57,120 nt of DNA from Mycolicibacterium sp. lyk4-40-TYG-92 (GCF_030209435.1 NZ_JARVRX010000016.1:1-57120); one strand, 5' to 3'. Counted from the first letter of the stretch, positions 24,236 through 33,284 are shown. Made by a program: numbers and translations. Notes: generated from the sequence alone by a model not told the origin.

Positions 24236-25257
24236 TGCGGACCTCCTAATGCGGCGAGTGGGGCCGCCACCCCGGGCAGGCTGTCCAAGACGATCTTCAT
24301 CTGGAGGGCACGCTGTTCCCCGTTGCCGGCGAACAGCTTCTCCAGGCGTGTACGTAGTTGCACCAGGGTGCTGGCGAAGTCGTCCGGTCTGACCAATGCG
24401 GGTATCGGATCGGTAAGGGCTTTGACGGCGTCGATCGAAGGCAGCAGATCGTCGACGTAGTTCGACTCCAGCCGGCCGAAGCCGCCGAACAGTTCAGTTG
24501 ATCCGACCCGCATCACTTCTTGAAGGCCGTTGACCCACTGTTCGTCGTTGTATTTTCGCGGTATCGCCGTGAAGTCCTCACCCGCCCCGAGAAGCGCGTC
24601 GGTGTAGGACGGGAACGCGGCCGCGATGGCTGTCGATGTCGCCAACAGTCGTGCTGTGGAGACAGTTTGGACGTTGGCGAGGGCGTGTGTGGTGATCAAG
24701 ACTGTCTCGATCAATGGATTGAGTCCGTCGGTGTATTGCACCGCGCGATCGAGGACGGAGATCAGCTGCGGCGTCAGCGAGCTGACGGACACCACGCCAA
24801 GCCGAGACAAAACGGCCTGCAGAGTTGCGTTGGCCTGCGGCTGCGTGGTGATCTGCATTCCGTCACGCAATTGCTGTCCGCCGCCAGGTCCCGCGGTGAC
24901 GTTAACGCCCGTGACGCCAAAGTAGTTGACCGGACGAAACTCGATTTTCATGGTGTCGGTCAGACGGGCTGTTGGAGCCTTCTGTAGGTCGCTGAGCATC
25001 CGAACTCCGCCGCCAGGCAGGTTCGATATGGACTTGACCGTGCCGACCTGTACGCCGTGCATCACGATGGCGCTTCCAGCGCGCACGCCTTGACCGACGT
25101 ACGGCGAATCGATGGACACCGAAATCCGGTCGGGTGCCGGGCCGGATGAAGGAAGCAGTGCACTGACCAAACCCGCAGCAGCAGCGCATAGTACGACCAC
25201 GACTCCAATGGCCGCCAACGTACGGTCCTGCGAATCCTGCGATCCTCTAAGCAACAT
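24232..25257 (-). CDS. mceA: Mce-family protein, MceA position (locus 1)
   Basis: A 341-residue Mce protein, the first of the six. An N-terminal helix lies at residues 15-34 and an MCE domain at about 44-130. That domain is divergent: GQGVRAGSAIVMHGVQVGTV carries the core, but the following strand region is FRPVNYFGVTGVNVT. A helical region follows and the protein ends without the Pro-rich extension seen in the locus 2 MceA. It starts three bases after the YrbEB stop and overlaps MceB by four bases. Its divergence from ordinary MceA proteins may mean a different cargo. Confidence 0.86.
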   Translation of the reverse strand: MLLRGSQDSQDRTLAAIGVVVVLCAAAAGLVSALLPSSGPAPDRISVSIDSPYVGQGVRAGSAIVMHGVQVGTVKSISNLPGGGVRMLSDLQKAPTARLTDTMKIEFRPVNYFGVTGVNVTAGPGGGQQLRDGMQITTQPQANATLQAVLSRLGVVSVSSLTPQLISVLDRAVQYTDGLNPLIETVLITTHALANVQTVSTARLLATSTAIAAAFPSYTDALLGAGEDFTAIPRKYNDEQWVNGLQEVMRVGSTELFGGFGRLESNYVDDLLPSIDAVKALTDPIPALVRPDDFASTLVQLRTRLEKLFAGNGEQRALQMKIVLDSLPGVAAPLAALGGPQ

Positions 25258-25260
25258 GCG

Positions 25261-26109
25261 CTATCCCCTGAACACGAACTGGGGCTGCAGGCCCCAAAGA
25301 GCGACAGTGAGGGCAAAGTCCAGAATCATCACCGCCACCAGGCTGGTACGGACGGCACGGCCTGACGCCTGGCCGACGCCGGCCGGCCCGCCTGAAGTGA
25401 AATACCCGTAATAGCAATGGATCAGAGTCACCGCGATGCAGAAGGTGCTGGCTTTGATCGCTGAATAGACAAGATCGGTCGGGGTCAAAAACATGGACAG
25501 ATAGTGGTCATAGGTGCCGCCGGGCTGGTCGTAGAACACCTTGATGAAGGTGCTTTGCACGTAGAACGCCGCAACCATGGTGAGCAGGTATCCCGGGATC
25601 ACTACCAATAGGCCGCCGATGAGCCGAGTGCCCACGACGAACGGGATTGGTCGAAGGCCCAACACCTCAAGGGCGTCGATCTCCTCCGAAATCCGCATGG
25701 CACCAATCTCGGCCGTCATTCGGCACCCGGCCTGAGAAGTGAAGGCGATACCTGCCACCAGCGGTCCGATCTCACGGACGGTGCCGACGCCGCCGATGAT
25801 CCCCGACATCGCGCCAAACCCGATGAGGTTCAAAATCGCGAAGCCTTCGATCGCAACCGAGGCACCAACAGCGATACCGAGGAAGAGCAGAACACTGATC
25901 GTGCCACCGTCCACGATAAGCGAACCGCGCCCCCAGGCCAGACTGTTCATAGCCTGCAACGTTTGTCGGTAGTAGCGGCGCAGCGTCAACGGGAGGTACC
26001 ACAGCGTTGTCCCGATGAACAGCGCCCACTGGCCGGCTTCGATCAGCGGCTGCCGGATGGTCCGCACCACCGATCGACGAGTCTCAAGGAACGCCGACGG
26101 CGCGGCCAC
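25261..26109 (-). CDS. yrbEB: YrbE/MlaE-family permease, B subunit (locus 1)
   Basis: A 282-residue integral membrane permease of the MlaE/DUF140 family, with about five or six helices. The signature SEEIDALEVLGLRPIPF lies in the cytoplasmic coupling helix, where the MceG/Mkl ATPase docks, and IGFGAMSGIIGGVGTVREIG comes before it. It should pair with YrbEA to form the inner-membrane part of the importer. No MceG-type ATPase is encoded in this window, which is normal because one ATPase elsewhere serves all Mce systems. It begins with GTG, overlapping the YrbEA stop by one base. Confidence 0.93.
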   Translation of the reverse strand: MAAPSAFLETRRSVVRTIRQPLIEAGQWALFIGTTLWYLPLTLRRYYRQTLQAMNSLAWGRGSLIVDGGTISVLLFLGIAVGASVAIEGFAILNLIGFGAMSGIIGGVGTVREIGPLVAGIAFTSQAGCRMTAEIGAMRISEEIDALEVLGLRPIPFVVGTRLIGGLLVVIPGYLLTMVAAFYVQSTFIKVFYDQPGGTYDHYLSMFLTPTDLVYSAIKASTFCIAVTLIHCYYGYFTSGGPAGVGQASGRAVRTSLVAVMILDFALTVALWGLQPQFVFRG

Positions 26110-27026
26110 TAGGCGACCACCGTGGGAAAGAACATCACTTGCAGCTGGGTGATGGCGAGGTTGGCGACAACAATGAACACCACGTTGAGCACTACAGACG
26201 AGCTCACCGCGTCAGCGACGCCGCGGGGGCCACGGGTTGCCTCCATGCCGCGCAACGACGAGATGATGGCGACAATCGCCGCGAACACTATCGTCTTGGC
26301 CATCGCGAACCAGACATCGGTCTGTTGGGCGAAGAGCCCGAACGACTGCCAGAAGCTTCCGGGCGTTACATCGCTGAGCGTGACCGCAAGGATGAACGAT
26401 GCAGTCGTGCCCGATACCAAGATGACGGTGATCAGGATCGGCGCGATGCCCACCAGCGCCAGGAAGCGCGGCACCACGAGACGGCGGACCGGGTCGACGC
26501 CCATCACTCGCAGTGCGTCCAATTCCTCGCGGATGGCCCGTGCACCGAAGTCTGAGGCGATGGCCGACGCCGCCGCACCACCCATCAACAACCCCGCTGT
26601 GATCGGTGCGCCTTGGCGGACAACGCCCGTACCACTGGCCGCGCCGAGCAGCGAGCTTGCACCCATCTGACTGACCAATCCAGAGGAAACCACCGACACC
26701 ATCGCGCCGAACGGAATAGCCATCAAAACGGCCGGTATCGCGGTGACTTTCAGCAACAGCCATGCCTGTACCAGGAATTCGCCGACGGGCAGCCGCAATG
26801 AGACGGAGTCGAGGACCGCGTAACGGACAACGGTGGCGCCCAACGCCGCCCCTCGGCCTACCGTGGCTATGGATCTCGCGGGTATCGACCGGATCCGCAA
26901 GAGGGTCTGCCCGACCCTTGCGGCGCCGCCAGTCTTGCTGCGCTGGGCGTGCCTATCCGCGAACGCGTCAGCAGCCGGCACGGCCGCGTCATCGAGTTCG
27001 AGCGTGTCACTAAGGCGAGTCGTCAT
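26109..27026 (-). CDS. yrbEA: YrbE/MlaE-family permease, A subunit (locus 1)
   Basis: A 305-residue MlaE-family permease. A cytoplasmic leader of about 60 residues, longer than usual, precedes about five membrane helices. The coupling motif is REELDALRVMGVDPVRRLV, and GAPITAGLLMGGAAASAIASD matches the conserved glycine-rich helix. Together with YrbEB it forms the permease on which the MceA-F channel sits. It is preceded by a DUF1772 gene with a 35-base gap, so it is probably part of the same transcript beginning at the TetR gene. Confidence 0.92.
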   Translation of the reverse strand: MTTRLSDTLELDDAAVPAADAFADRHAQRSKTGGAARVGQTLLRIRSIPARSIATVGRGAALGATVVRYAVLDSVSLRLPVGEFLVQAWLLLKVTAIPAVLMAIPFGAMVSVVSSGLVSQMGASSLLGAASGTGVVRQGAPITAGLLMGGAAASAIASDFGARAIREELDALRVMGVDPVRRLVVPRFLALVGIAPILITVILVSGTTASFILAVTLSDVTPGSFWQSFGLFAQQTDVWFAMAKTIVFAAIVAIISSLRGMEATRGPRGVADAVSSSVVLNVVFIVVANLAITQLQVMFFPTVVA

Positions 27027-27061
27027 CGTCGGCTACCCGCCCAATTGGACGTGTGCATGCG

Positions 27062-27511
27062 CTAGACGATCGCAGCGGCGAAACAGGCAAGGACGCCGAG
27101 TGCAACCGCGGTGCGAGCCCAGTGGAAGCGGCGCCAAGCGGTTCGAATCTGTTCGATGCCCTCTGGCGCTTGGCCCTCGGGAAGCTTGCGGAACTTCGAA
27201 TTCATCGGTTCGGCGCGAACAATCGAGGCGATCATGATCACACAGATGAACGCGATCCCGACCCACGCGAAGACCGCAGAGCGGCCCTGGCTACCAACTG
27301 CGAACGCTAGCGCGCCCATCATGCTGATCAGCCCGAGAATCGGAATCAACGGGTCCAAACGGTATAGGGATCGGCGGAAGTCGACCGCATATTGCTCAAC
27401 CGGCATGCGCTGCCACAGGTTGACCCGTTCGATCGCGACGATGAAGATGGCGCCGGTGAACAACCCGCCGAACACAATCATCACCCAGGCGAACATCTGC
27501 GTCATCGTCAT
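27062..27511 (-). CDS. DUF1772-type small membrane protein
   Basis: A 149-residue protein with four membrane helices, at about residues 5-24, 53-72, 79-98 and 130-148. The motifs FGGLFTGAIFIVAIERVNLW and the central RSLYRLDPLIPILGLIS fit the DUF1772 (anthrone-oxygenase-like) family, some members of which act as cofactor-free oxygenases on polycyclic compounds. ATG 27511 overlaps the stop of the PPOx gene by four bases. Its place between a flavoprotein and the permease genes suggests that it serves a modification step on the cargo of the importer, but this is context only. Confidence 0.72.
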   Translation of the reverse strand: MTMTQMFAWVMIVFGGLFTGAIFIVAIERVNLWQRMPVEQYAVDFRRSLYRLDPLIPILGLISMMGALAFAVGSQGRSAVFAWVGIAFICVIMIASIVRAEPMNSKFRKLPEGQAPEGIEQIRTAWRRFHWARTAVALGVLACFAAAIV

Positions 27512-28095
27512 TGCGGCACAACCACATTCGCGTCCTGCACGGACGTCGGTTGCAGTTTGGTTTCGTACGGCGCCAGCGCCGCAACGTGTTTGCCATCGGA
27601 GCTGAAGGTGACGATCCGACGCCACAACAACCGTACGCGGTTGTCGTTCCACACCGCCTCAACCGGGTCGATGCGAAAGAACGCCTGGTGGTGGGCAGTG
27701 CCCTTGGCGAAAGTGTCGAACATCGACACGTCTTTCAACCAATCGAACTGTTCGCGACTGACTTCGACGGCCCGCGCGATCTCGGCCGGGTCGGTTACGA
27801 ACGTGGCGTTGCCTTCGACTTGAACCGCACGCAATTGCCCGCGGCCATAAAAGCCATCGGGAGGCATTGCGGCGATCGTGTAGCTGACTCGCGGATCACG
27901 TGTGATGGCCTCGTGCTTACGCGAGTATGTGAACGTGTGCAGGTAGACGCTGAGGCCGTCGGATGCGAAATGCATCATCGACACCATCGGCTCTCCGTCC
28001 GGTCCGAGCACGGCGAGTGAGCCAATCTCCTGCTCTCGCAACAACTCGGCGATCGCCGACTCGACCTCTTCTGTTCCTGGTTCAGTGATGGCCAC
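27508..28095 (-). CDS. Pyridoxamine-phosphate-oxidase-like flavoprotein (PPOx fold)
   Basis: A 195-residue split-barrel flavin-binding protein. Strands carry IGSLAVLGPDGEPMVSMMHF, YLHTFTYSRKHEAITRDPRVS and AVQVEGNATFVTD, the usual FMN/F420-binding layout of this family. A C-terminal extension with RVRLLWRRIVTFSSDGKHVA is longer than in the smallest members. The start is GTG 28095, preceded by GGAAGG and overlapping the TetR stop by 14 bases; the longer upstream frame is only the shadow of TetR. It may be an FMN- or F420-dependent reductase. It belongs to the transcript leading into mce locus 1. Confidence 0.8.
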   Translation of the reverse strand: MAITEPGTEEVESAIAELLREQEIGSLAVLGPDGEPMVSMMHFASDGLSVYLHTFTYSRKHEAITRDPRVSYTIAAMPPDGFYGRGQLRAVQVEGNATFVTDPAEIARAVEVSREQFDWLKDVSMFDTFAKGTAHHQAFFRIDPVEAVWNDNRVRLLWRRIVTFSSDGKHVAALAPYETKLQPTSVQDANVVVPQ

Positions 28096-28723
28096 CGCTG
28101 ATGCCTTCCGTTTCTGCTTGTGTGTCCTGGGCTTTGAGCGCCGGGATGACTGTGTGGTCGACGAACGCGACCTGGTCCTGTTCATTGAACCCGTCAGCGG
28201 CGAGGACGTAGCGGACCATGATCTGCCCCATGACCAGCTCGAAAAGCGTGGTAGCGAGAGCGGGGTCTCGCAGCTCACCCCGTCCGATCGCACGCTGGAT
28301 CACGTCCCGGCAATCTCGGCGGCGCGGTTCCACCGCGGCAATGCGCACCACATCGGCGAGCGATGGGTCGCGCTGTGCGGCCACAAGCAAACTGGCAAAT
28401 GCCCCTGGATCCTCGGTCGCCCCCAGTTTGGCCATCAAACCGACCAGCGAAAGCAAGTCTTCCCGCAAAGTTCTCGCTCCCGAAGGTAATTCAGGGTGGC
28501 GTTGCGATGCGTTGATCAATGCGGCGCAGACCAAAGCCGACTTGTCGGGCCAGCGCCGATAGATCGTCGTCTTGCTGGACCCCGCCTTAGCGGCCACCGC
28601 GTCGATGGTGAGCTCACCGTATCCCACCTCCCCCAGCAGCTGCAGCGTCACGTCCAAGATGACGACTGCGCGACTGGCTCCGCGGCTTCGCGCCGGTGGC
28701 CGGCCCCCAGTGATGTAGCCCAT
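28082..28723 (-). CDS. TetR-family regulator heading mce locus 1
   Basis: A 213-residue TetR protein. The helix-turn-helix shows LTIDAVAAKAGSSKTTIYRR at about residues 37-56, followed by WPDKSALV. The C-terminal domain is of the TetR_C type with TLFELVMGQIMVRYVL. ATG 28723 is preferred over an upstream ATG (28774), because upstream bases carry operator-like repeats rather than coding sequence. It is the first gene of the chain TetR, PPOx, DUF1772, YrbE, Mce, with overlaps or short gaps throughout, so it most likely autoregulates and controls mce locus 1. Confidence 0.9.
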   Translation of the reverse strand: MGYITGGRPPARSRGASRAVVILDVTLQLLGEVGYGELTIDAVAAKAGSSKTTIYRRWPDKSALVCAALINASQRHPELPSGARTLREDLLSLVGLMAKLGATEDPGAFASLLVAAQRDPSLADVVRIAAVEPRRRDCRDVIQRAIGRGELRDPALATTLFELVMGQIMVRYVLAADGFNEQDQVAFVDHTVIPALKAQDTQAETEGISGGHH

Positions 28724-28727
28724 AGTG

Positions 28728-28812
28728 TACGTAATCGTATCGATCAGAAACGCATTTTTCAAGCTCTTAGGCAAAGGTTTTCTGGTTTATCGAAACGTTT
28801 ACGTATCGATAC
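28728..28812. promoter_or_regulatory. Repeated operator-like motifs ahead of the mce locus 1 TetR gene
   Basis: TACGTA occurs at 28728-28733 and 28800-28805, and CGTATCGAT at 28736-28744 and 28802-28810. The second site contains the perfect palindrome GTATCGATAC at 28803-28812. The motifs begin four bases before the TetR start codon and span the likely promoter, so this is a good candidate for self-binding by that regulator. The two sites are about 70 bases apart, which would allow looping or two separate contacts. Confidence 0.55.
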
Positions 28813-29533
28813 CTAAGTTCGGCGCCCCGCCCAGTCGTAAACGAGCAGGCCTAGCGGGAATTACCGAAAGACCCAGGGATACAAAACATCTCTCGCGATT
28901 AAGATCGAGGGCTACGTCAACTTCAACGCCGCTACTGGGCAGCTGAGCACGGCAACGTCCAATTTCGCCGTGCGAGATGTTCGCATCAGGTCGTCGGGAT
29001 CAGCAATATGGTTCGAGTCAAGCGGATTGAAGAACTCGCCTGAATCCAGCTGCGTTGTCGTTGGGGCTCCGACCCGGACGCATTCGATCATGCGGAGAAG
29101 CAGTTCGGGCTTCCTCGACTAGCAACCCTGAGCCGAACTGCCCCACCCATTTGATCTCGGCGACAGTACGGCCAACTCGACAACTCAAGGTCCGCCGAAC
29201 GCCTCATGTGACGAACAGCAGGTACCGCCGAGAGCGAACCTACCAGAATCACGGCTAAACCCACCCAGGCCGAGCACCGACGGCCAAGTCCCAGAATCTG
29301 AGCTAGGCAACAGCTGCCGGCTCCTGTGAGCAGGCGGGCCGCTGCAGCGACTAGATATACGAGCGCGAGTTCGAAACCACGCTGTATGGCCCAAGGCTGT
29401 TGTGCCAGTTGACCGAAGCCGGGGCCGGGTCGAGCCGCCCCACCGCCGGCCGAGTCTCACCAGCTATTTCGTTGAGGCCGGTCAGCTAGACCATCGGAGG
29501 ACCTTGCCGCAGGCCACCTCGCTACAGCAGCCA
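28813..29533. other. Gap of about 720 bases without a clear gene
   Basis: No frame shows a recognisable domain. The minus-strand frame at about 28911-29093 is open for some 60 codons but has no supporting ribosome-binding site or homology I recognise. Composition is lower in GC than in the flanking genes at about 28860-28960. It separates the mce locus 1 promoter from the 3' end of the aromatic operon and probably contains that operon's terminator, although I saw no strong hairpin. Confidence 0.35.
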
Positions 29534-30463
29534 TCAGCGGGACGAGGGCGAGTGCGCACCCGTCATCAGTTCAGCAAGGTCGTCAGGTGACAGAAACGAG
29601 GGCGGCGGTGGAGGTCCCCACGCGTACAGGCCTTTCATGCCTTGCAGCACTTCAGGACTCCACATCTCGTCCTGCGGCACGATGTCCATATCGGAGTAGT
29701 ACTCGGAGAAGTTGCCGGCAGGGTCTTTCAGGTACCAGAAGAAATTTGCACCTGCGTAGTGTCGGCCCAATCCCCAGACGTGGCGGTCCGGGTTGTCCTC
29801 CAACATGGCGTGCGCACCTCGCCCCACATCGTCGATATCATCGACCTGCCAACTGGTGTGGTGAATGAAGTTCACGGGTGCGGCCATCGCGAGGACGTTG
29901 TGATGTTCGGTCGAGCATCGCATGAACGCGCCGTGGTCGCTGATGTAGTCGCTGACCTCAAACCCCAGCCCCTCGACGAAGAATCGCATGGTGCTGGCGA
30001 GGTCGACCGTGCCGAGTACCGCATGCCCGAGCTTGCTGGGCCGCACCGGCTGGGTGCGCGCAATGAACGGTGCGCGCCCCAACCGGTCGATCCGCCCCGG
30101 ACCGTTGTAGACGGGTGCCATGACGTTCGGCTGCACCGTGATTCGCGGCCGTATTTCCACTGATACCGGGGTGCCGGTGGCCGTTTCCGTAGTGCGCAAA
30201 GAGGTTTCGTCGCGTTCCGCGGAGACTCCGATGCCCTCCAGTCGGCGGGCTATCCGAGCGATGTCGTCGTGATCGTCGGCGGCAATCGCTAGTTCAACCA
30301 GCCGGCGTTGAGGCGCATGAACGATCTTCAATTGGTCTCCGCCGTTGCGAGTGGCGAACACACCATCGCCCCTGTGCGATAGTCCGAAATCGGCATAGTA
30401 ATTGATGGTTTCGGCTACATTCGGAACGCCGAGCGTAACTTTGGCCAGGCCGTGTAGTGCCAT
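29534..30463 (-). CDS. Extradiol ring-cleavage dioxygenase (VOC/type I)
   Basis: A 309-residue two-domain vicinal-oxygen-chelate dioxygenase, which opens catechol-like rings next to the hydroxyl pair. Metal ligands are visible in the C-terminal domain: H147 in KLGHAVLG, H201 or H202 in FIHHTSWQVDD and E254 in AGNFSEYYSD. The N-terminal domain (residues 1-110) is the non-catalytic copy. ATG 30463 has AAAGGAG seven bases before it. It is the last gene of the operon headed by the paired cupin genes and lies 12 bases behind an FAH-family hydrolase. It should act on the product of the FAD hydroxylase; the exact catechol cannot be read. Confidence 0.86.
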   Translation of the reverse strand: MALHGLAKVTLGVPNVAETINYYADFGLSHRGDGVFATRNGGDQLKIVHAPQRRLVELAIAADDHDDIARIARRLEGIGVSAERDETSLRTTETATGTPVSVEIRPRITVQPNVMAPVYNGPGRIDRLGRAPFIARTQPVRPSKLGHAVLGTVDLASTMRFFVEGLGFEVSDYISDHGAFMRCSTEHHNVLAMAAPVNFIHHTSWQVDDIDDVGRGAHAMLEDNPDRHVWGLGRHYAGANFFWYLKDPAGNFSEYYSDMDIVPQDEMWSPEVLQGMKGLYAWGPPPPPSFLSPDDLAELMTGAHSPSSR

Positions 30464-30475
30464 GAGCACGCTCCT

Positions 30476-31363
30476 TTAGACGGTCGGACGTTCGGGCTGA
30501 AAGACCTGATGCAGTTCGCCGATGCCCTGAATCCAAGTGTCGAGGCGCTGCCCAGGCGCAATGAAGCGCTGCGGCTGTCGGCCGATCCCGACGCCAGCCG
30601 GCGTACCAGTGAAGATCAGATCGCCAGGGAAAAGCACCACGTTTCGCGACAGGGTAGAGATCAGCTTCGGAACCGAAAAGATCAGATCTCGGGTGCGGCC
30701 CTTCTGAACTTCTTCACCATCAAGTGTGCAACCCAGCTCAATGTCGTCAGCATCCGGAAACTCGTCAGGTGTGACCAACCACGGCCCCTGAGGCGAGAAG
30801 CCAGCGAAGCTCTTGCCGAGACCGAATTGAGGTGCAGGACCTCGTAGTTGGGACACGCGCTCCGAGATGTCCTGGCCCGCAGTCAGTCCGGCAACATACG
30901 CCCATGCCGAGTCCTCATCGACCTTGCTCGCCTTTCGACCAATGACGACCACCAATTCTGCCTCCCAGTCGACGTTGCCGCCGGCTGGCATGACCACCGT
31001 GGAGTCGGGTCCGGAGAAGCTCGACACATACTTGGTGAACACCGGCGGTAGGTTGGTGGGCGACTCGAAACCAGATTCGGCGGCGTGGGCGTCGTAGTTC
31101 AGACCGATGGCGAATACCTGGCGAGGCGATGGCGACGGCGGACCGAGTTTTTGCCGGTCGAGGGAACCGGGTGAGTCCTCCGGGAGCGTTTGAGTAGATG
31201 CGGATTTCGCGAACCATGTCACGAATTCGTCCCAGCGGTCATAGATGTCGGCGATGCGGGGGCCGAAACGGCCGTTAGATGCGGTGGCGATATCGACAAG
31301 ATATTCGGCGCCGTCATCGCCCAGGACAGCGCAGGCGCGTTCCGCATAGTTAGCAAGTCGCAT
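30476..31363 (-). CDS. Fumarylacetoacetate-hydrolase-family protein
   Basis: A 295-residue FAH-family enzyme. The metal ligands lie in NVDWEAELVVVIG (two glutamates) and in TAGQDISER (aspartate), and the C-terminal core shows DLIFTGTPAGVG. Members hydrolyse or decarboxylate the open-chain diketo acids formed by ring cleavage, or hydrate oxo-alkenoates. In this operon, behind a hydroxylase and before an extradiol dioxygenase, it most likely processes the ring-cleavage product. An N-terminal domain of about 75 residues is present, as in the longer branch of the family. It starts 56 bases after the hydroxylase stop. Confidence 0.88.
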   Translation of the reverse strand: MRLANYAERACAVLGDDGAEYLVDIATASNGRFGPRIADIYDRWDEFVTWFAKSASTQTLPEDSPGSLDRQKLGPPSPSPRQVFAIGLNYDAHAAESGFESPTNLPPVFTKYVSSFSGPDSTVVMPAGGNVDWEAELVVVIGRKASKVDEDSAWAYVAGLTAGQDISERVSQLRGPAPQFGLGKSFAGFSPQGPWLVTPDEFPDADDIELGCTLDGEEVQKGRTRDLIFSVPKLISTLSRNVVLFPGDLIFTGTPAGVGIGRQPQRFIAPGQRLDTWIQGIGELHQVFQPERPTV

Positions 31364-31419
31364 ATCTTGTACTCCTCAAATCGTTGCGTTTTACTACAGA
31401 CGTTGTTTTGAATAGGTTG

Positions 31420-32997
31420 TCAGACAGTTGATTTCACGGAGTCCGTCACGTGAATTTTTTCCGCGTACTGGTTTGCGAGGCTTGGGATATCCGCATATGA
31501 GCCCACTGCGCCAAACACGTAGTGGTCTGGGCGTACCAGCACTGCCGCGATATCGTTGCGTGCGAACCACTCTGCCCAATGACCGTCACCGTCGACAAGG
31601 TCGCAGTCACCTTCGTTGCCGAGGGCGACGATCTGGACGCCAGCGTGCCGTAAGGCAGAACGCGCACTAGCGGGCACGTCAGCCGCGGTTCGGTGAAGAA
31701 GAAGCAATGCTCCCGGACCTGTTGCGTCATCGAGAAGTTCGGTGCTGCCGCAGTGTATGACGGGATATTGCGGAAGCAGCGTGCCGCGCAGCGAGCGCAC
31801 GTCATTGTTGGTGGCCGTGACCCCAGCACCGAGGACGGGCAGAGCGGTCACGGGCAACACCCGTGCCGGATCTGCGCCCTCGCTGATCATTCGTTGATCG
31901 CGTTCAGCAGCCTCGTGAGGATCCAGGACGCAAATAACCCGACCGAGTTCGACTGACATGGCGATAGCGTGTTGTAGATGAGCGCTACGTTCAGAAGTGT
32001 ACGAATCAAGTAGCGCGACGTCGGATTGCCCGCGCAGCACCCGGTCGAGCTTCCACGACAAGTTCGCCGCGTCGCGAATGCCCGAACACATTCCCTGACC
32101 GGCAAATGGCGGCATGAGATGGGCAGCATCCCCCGCGATAGCGACGCGTCCAAGGTTCCATCGGTCAGCCCAGCGTGCAGCGAAGCTGTACACGGCGTGG
32201 CGTTCGATACGGCTGTTCTGCGGGGTACGGCCCCACGGTTCCAGGAGCCGCCATGCCATCTCTGGCGTGTTGAGCTCGTCCCGGTCTTCGTCGGGCAGTC
32301 GCATGAATTCCCAACGCCTGCGGCCGGGACCGCCCGATACGACGGTGGTTGGCCGGGCAGGGTCGCACAACTGCCAGTTCTGTGGGGACCATTCGCGCTG
32401 ATCGAGGGGGACGGTATCCACGATCAACCAATCGAAGAAGAATCCGAGATCGTGCAACGTCACGCCCATAGCCTCGCGGACGAAACTATTGGCGCCATCA
32501 CATCCCACGGCGAAATAGGCGTCAGTAGAACGGAGTTGACCGTCTTCGTCCGCATATGTGACCTGGACCTCTTCCGCCCGTTCAACAATGTCCACAACCT
32601 GCGCGCCGCGCAGCAGTGTGACAGTCGGCATCTGTTCGACGGCGGTGGCCAGCACGTGCTCGAGATCAGGCTGCGAGAAGAAGCTGGCGGTCGGCCAACT
32701 ACACGGACCCGTGCCCGACCAGTCGATACGCACCAGCGCCTCACCCGCGGCGTTCCGCCATTCGTAAGAGTCGGGCACCGCATCGGAGATCGCCTTGACC
32801 TCGTTGGTCAAACCCATCGACTGGAAGACGCGGCCGATTTCGTCGTCGAAGTGGACAGCCCTCGGCAGCGGATACGCCTGGGGCCACCGCTCGAGGATCA
32901 GCACCCTGTGACCTGCGAGTCCGAGCATGCGTCCCAGCGAGAGCCCGACCGGGCCGGCTCCGACGATGATGACGTCGTGCATCTCGTTGTGCGTCAT
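31420..32997 (-). CDS. FAD-dependent aromatic hydroxylase (MhpA/PheA type)
   Basis: A 525-residue class A flavoprotein monooxygenase. The FAD motif is IIVGAGPVGLSLGRMLG near the start, the DG motif is VGCDGANSFVRE, and the second FAD motif is AIAGDAAHLMPPFAGQGMCS. A thioredoxin-like C-terminal domain from about residue 390 is typical of the 3-(3-hydroxyphenyl)propionate and phenol hydroxylase branch. It should add a hydroxyl next to an existing phenolic hydroxyl, making a catechol for the extradiol dioxygenase two genes further on. A 287-base gap separates it from the cupin genes, so it may have its own promoter. Confidence 0.9.
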   Translation of the reverse strand: MTHNEMHDVIIVGAGPVGLSLGRMLGLAGHRVLILERWPQAYPLPRAVHFDDEIGRVFQSMGLTNEVKAISDAVPDSYEWRNAAGEALVRIDWSGTGPCSWPTASFFSQPDLEHVLATAVEQMPTVTLLRGAQVVDIVERAEEVQVTYADEDGQLRSTDAYFAVGCDGANSFVREAMGVTLHDLGFFFDWLIVDTVPLDQREWSPQNWQLCDPARPTTVVSGGPGRRRWEFMRLPDEDRDELNTPEMAWRLLEPWGRTPQNSRIERHAVYSFAARWADRWNLGRVAIAGDAAHLMPPFAGQGMCSGIRDAANLSWKLDRVLRGQSDVALLDSYTSERSAHLQHAIAMSVELGRVICVLDPHEAAERDQRMISEGADPARVLPVTALPVLGAGVTATNNDVRSLRGTLLPQYPVIHCGSTELLDDATGPGALLLLHRTAADVPASARSALRHAGVQIVALGNEGDCDLVDGDGHWAEWFARNDIAAVLVRPDHYVFGAVGSYADIPSLANQYAEKIHVTDSVKSTV

Positions 32998-33284
32998 CGC
33001 TTTATCCGCTCTACGGTTCGGTCAACGGGCGCCGGTATCCGATCATCGGGGTGCGATGCAAAAACCGGGTGCAACAACTGATCACGCTCTTTCTGGGACA
33101 GGCAGATGTGTACGGCTGACATGCAGGCCGAGTGTTATTCCGGCGCAGCATCTTTGCGAAGAAGCTGCGTCGACTATGCAGGACTTGGCCGACTGGCAGA
33201 CTCCTCGCACCCGAACGGCGTCGTACTACTACGGGGAGTCCATGCCGGGCGTCTTGAGGGGGTCACTGCCCGACAGTCTGTGGA
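32998..33284. other. 287-base gap between the hydroxylase and cupin genes
   Basis: No gene is visible. The gap probably contains the hydroxylase promoter. The bases around 33086-33096 include a GATCACGCTC string resembling the right side of the shared 29-base element, but the match is too short to call another copy. Confidence 0.3.

Noticed and set aside
28911..29093. Minus-strand open frame of about 60 codons in the gap
   Set aside because: It has no ribosome-binding site, no recognisable domain, and stops on both sides; it was kept only as part of the gap description.
32026..33081. Open frame of 351 codons on the plus strand
   Set aside because: It is antisense to the FAD hydroxylase, whose FAD motifs are intact; the plus-strand product is low-complexity.
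33080..33100. Possible third copy of the shared 29-base element
   Set aside because: Only a short string around GATCACGCTC matches, the second conserved block is absent and the spacing is wrong.
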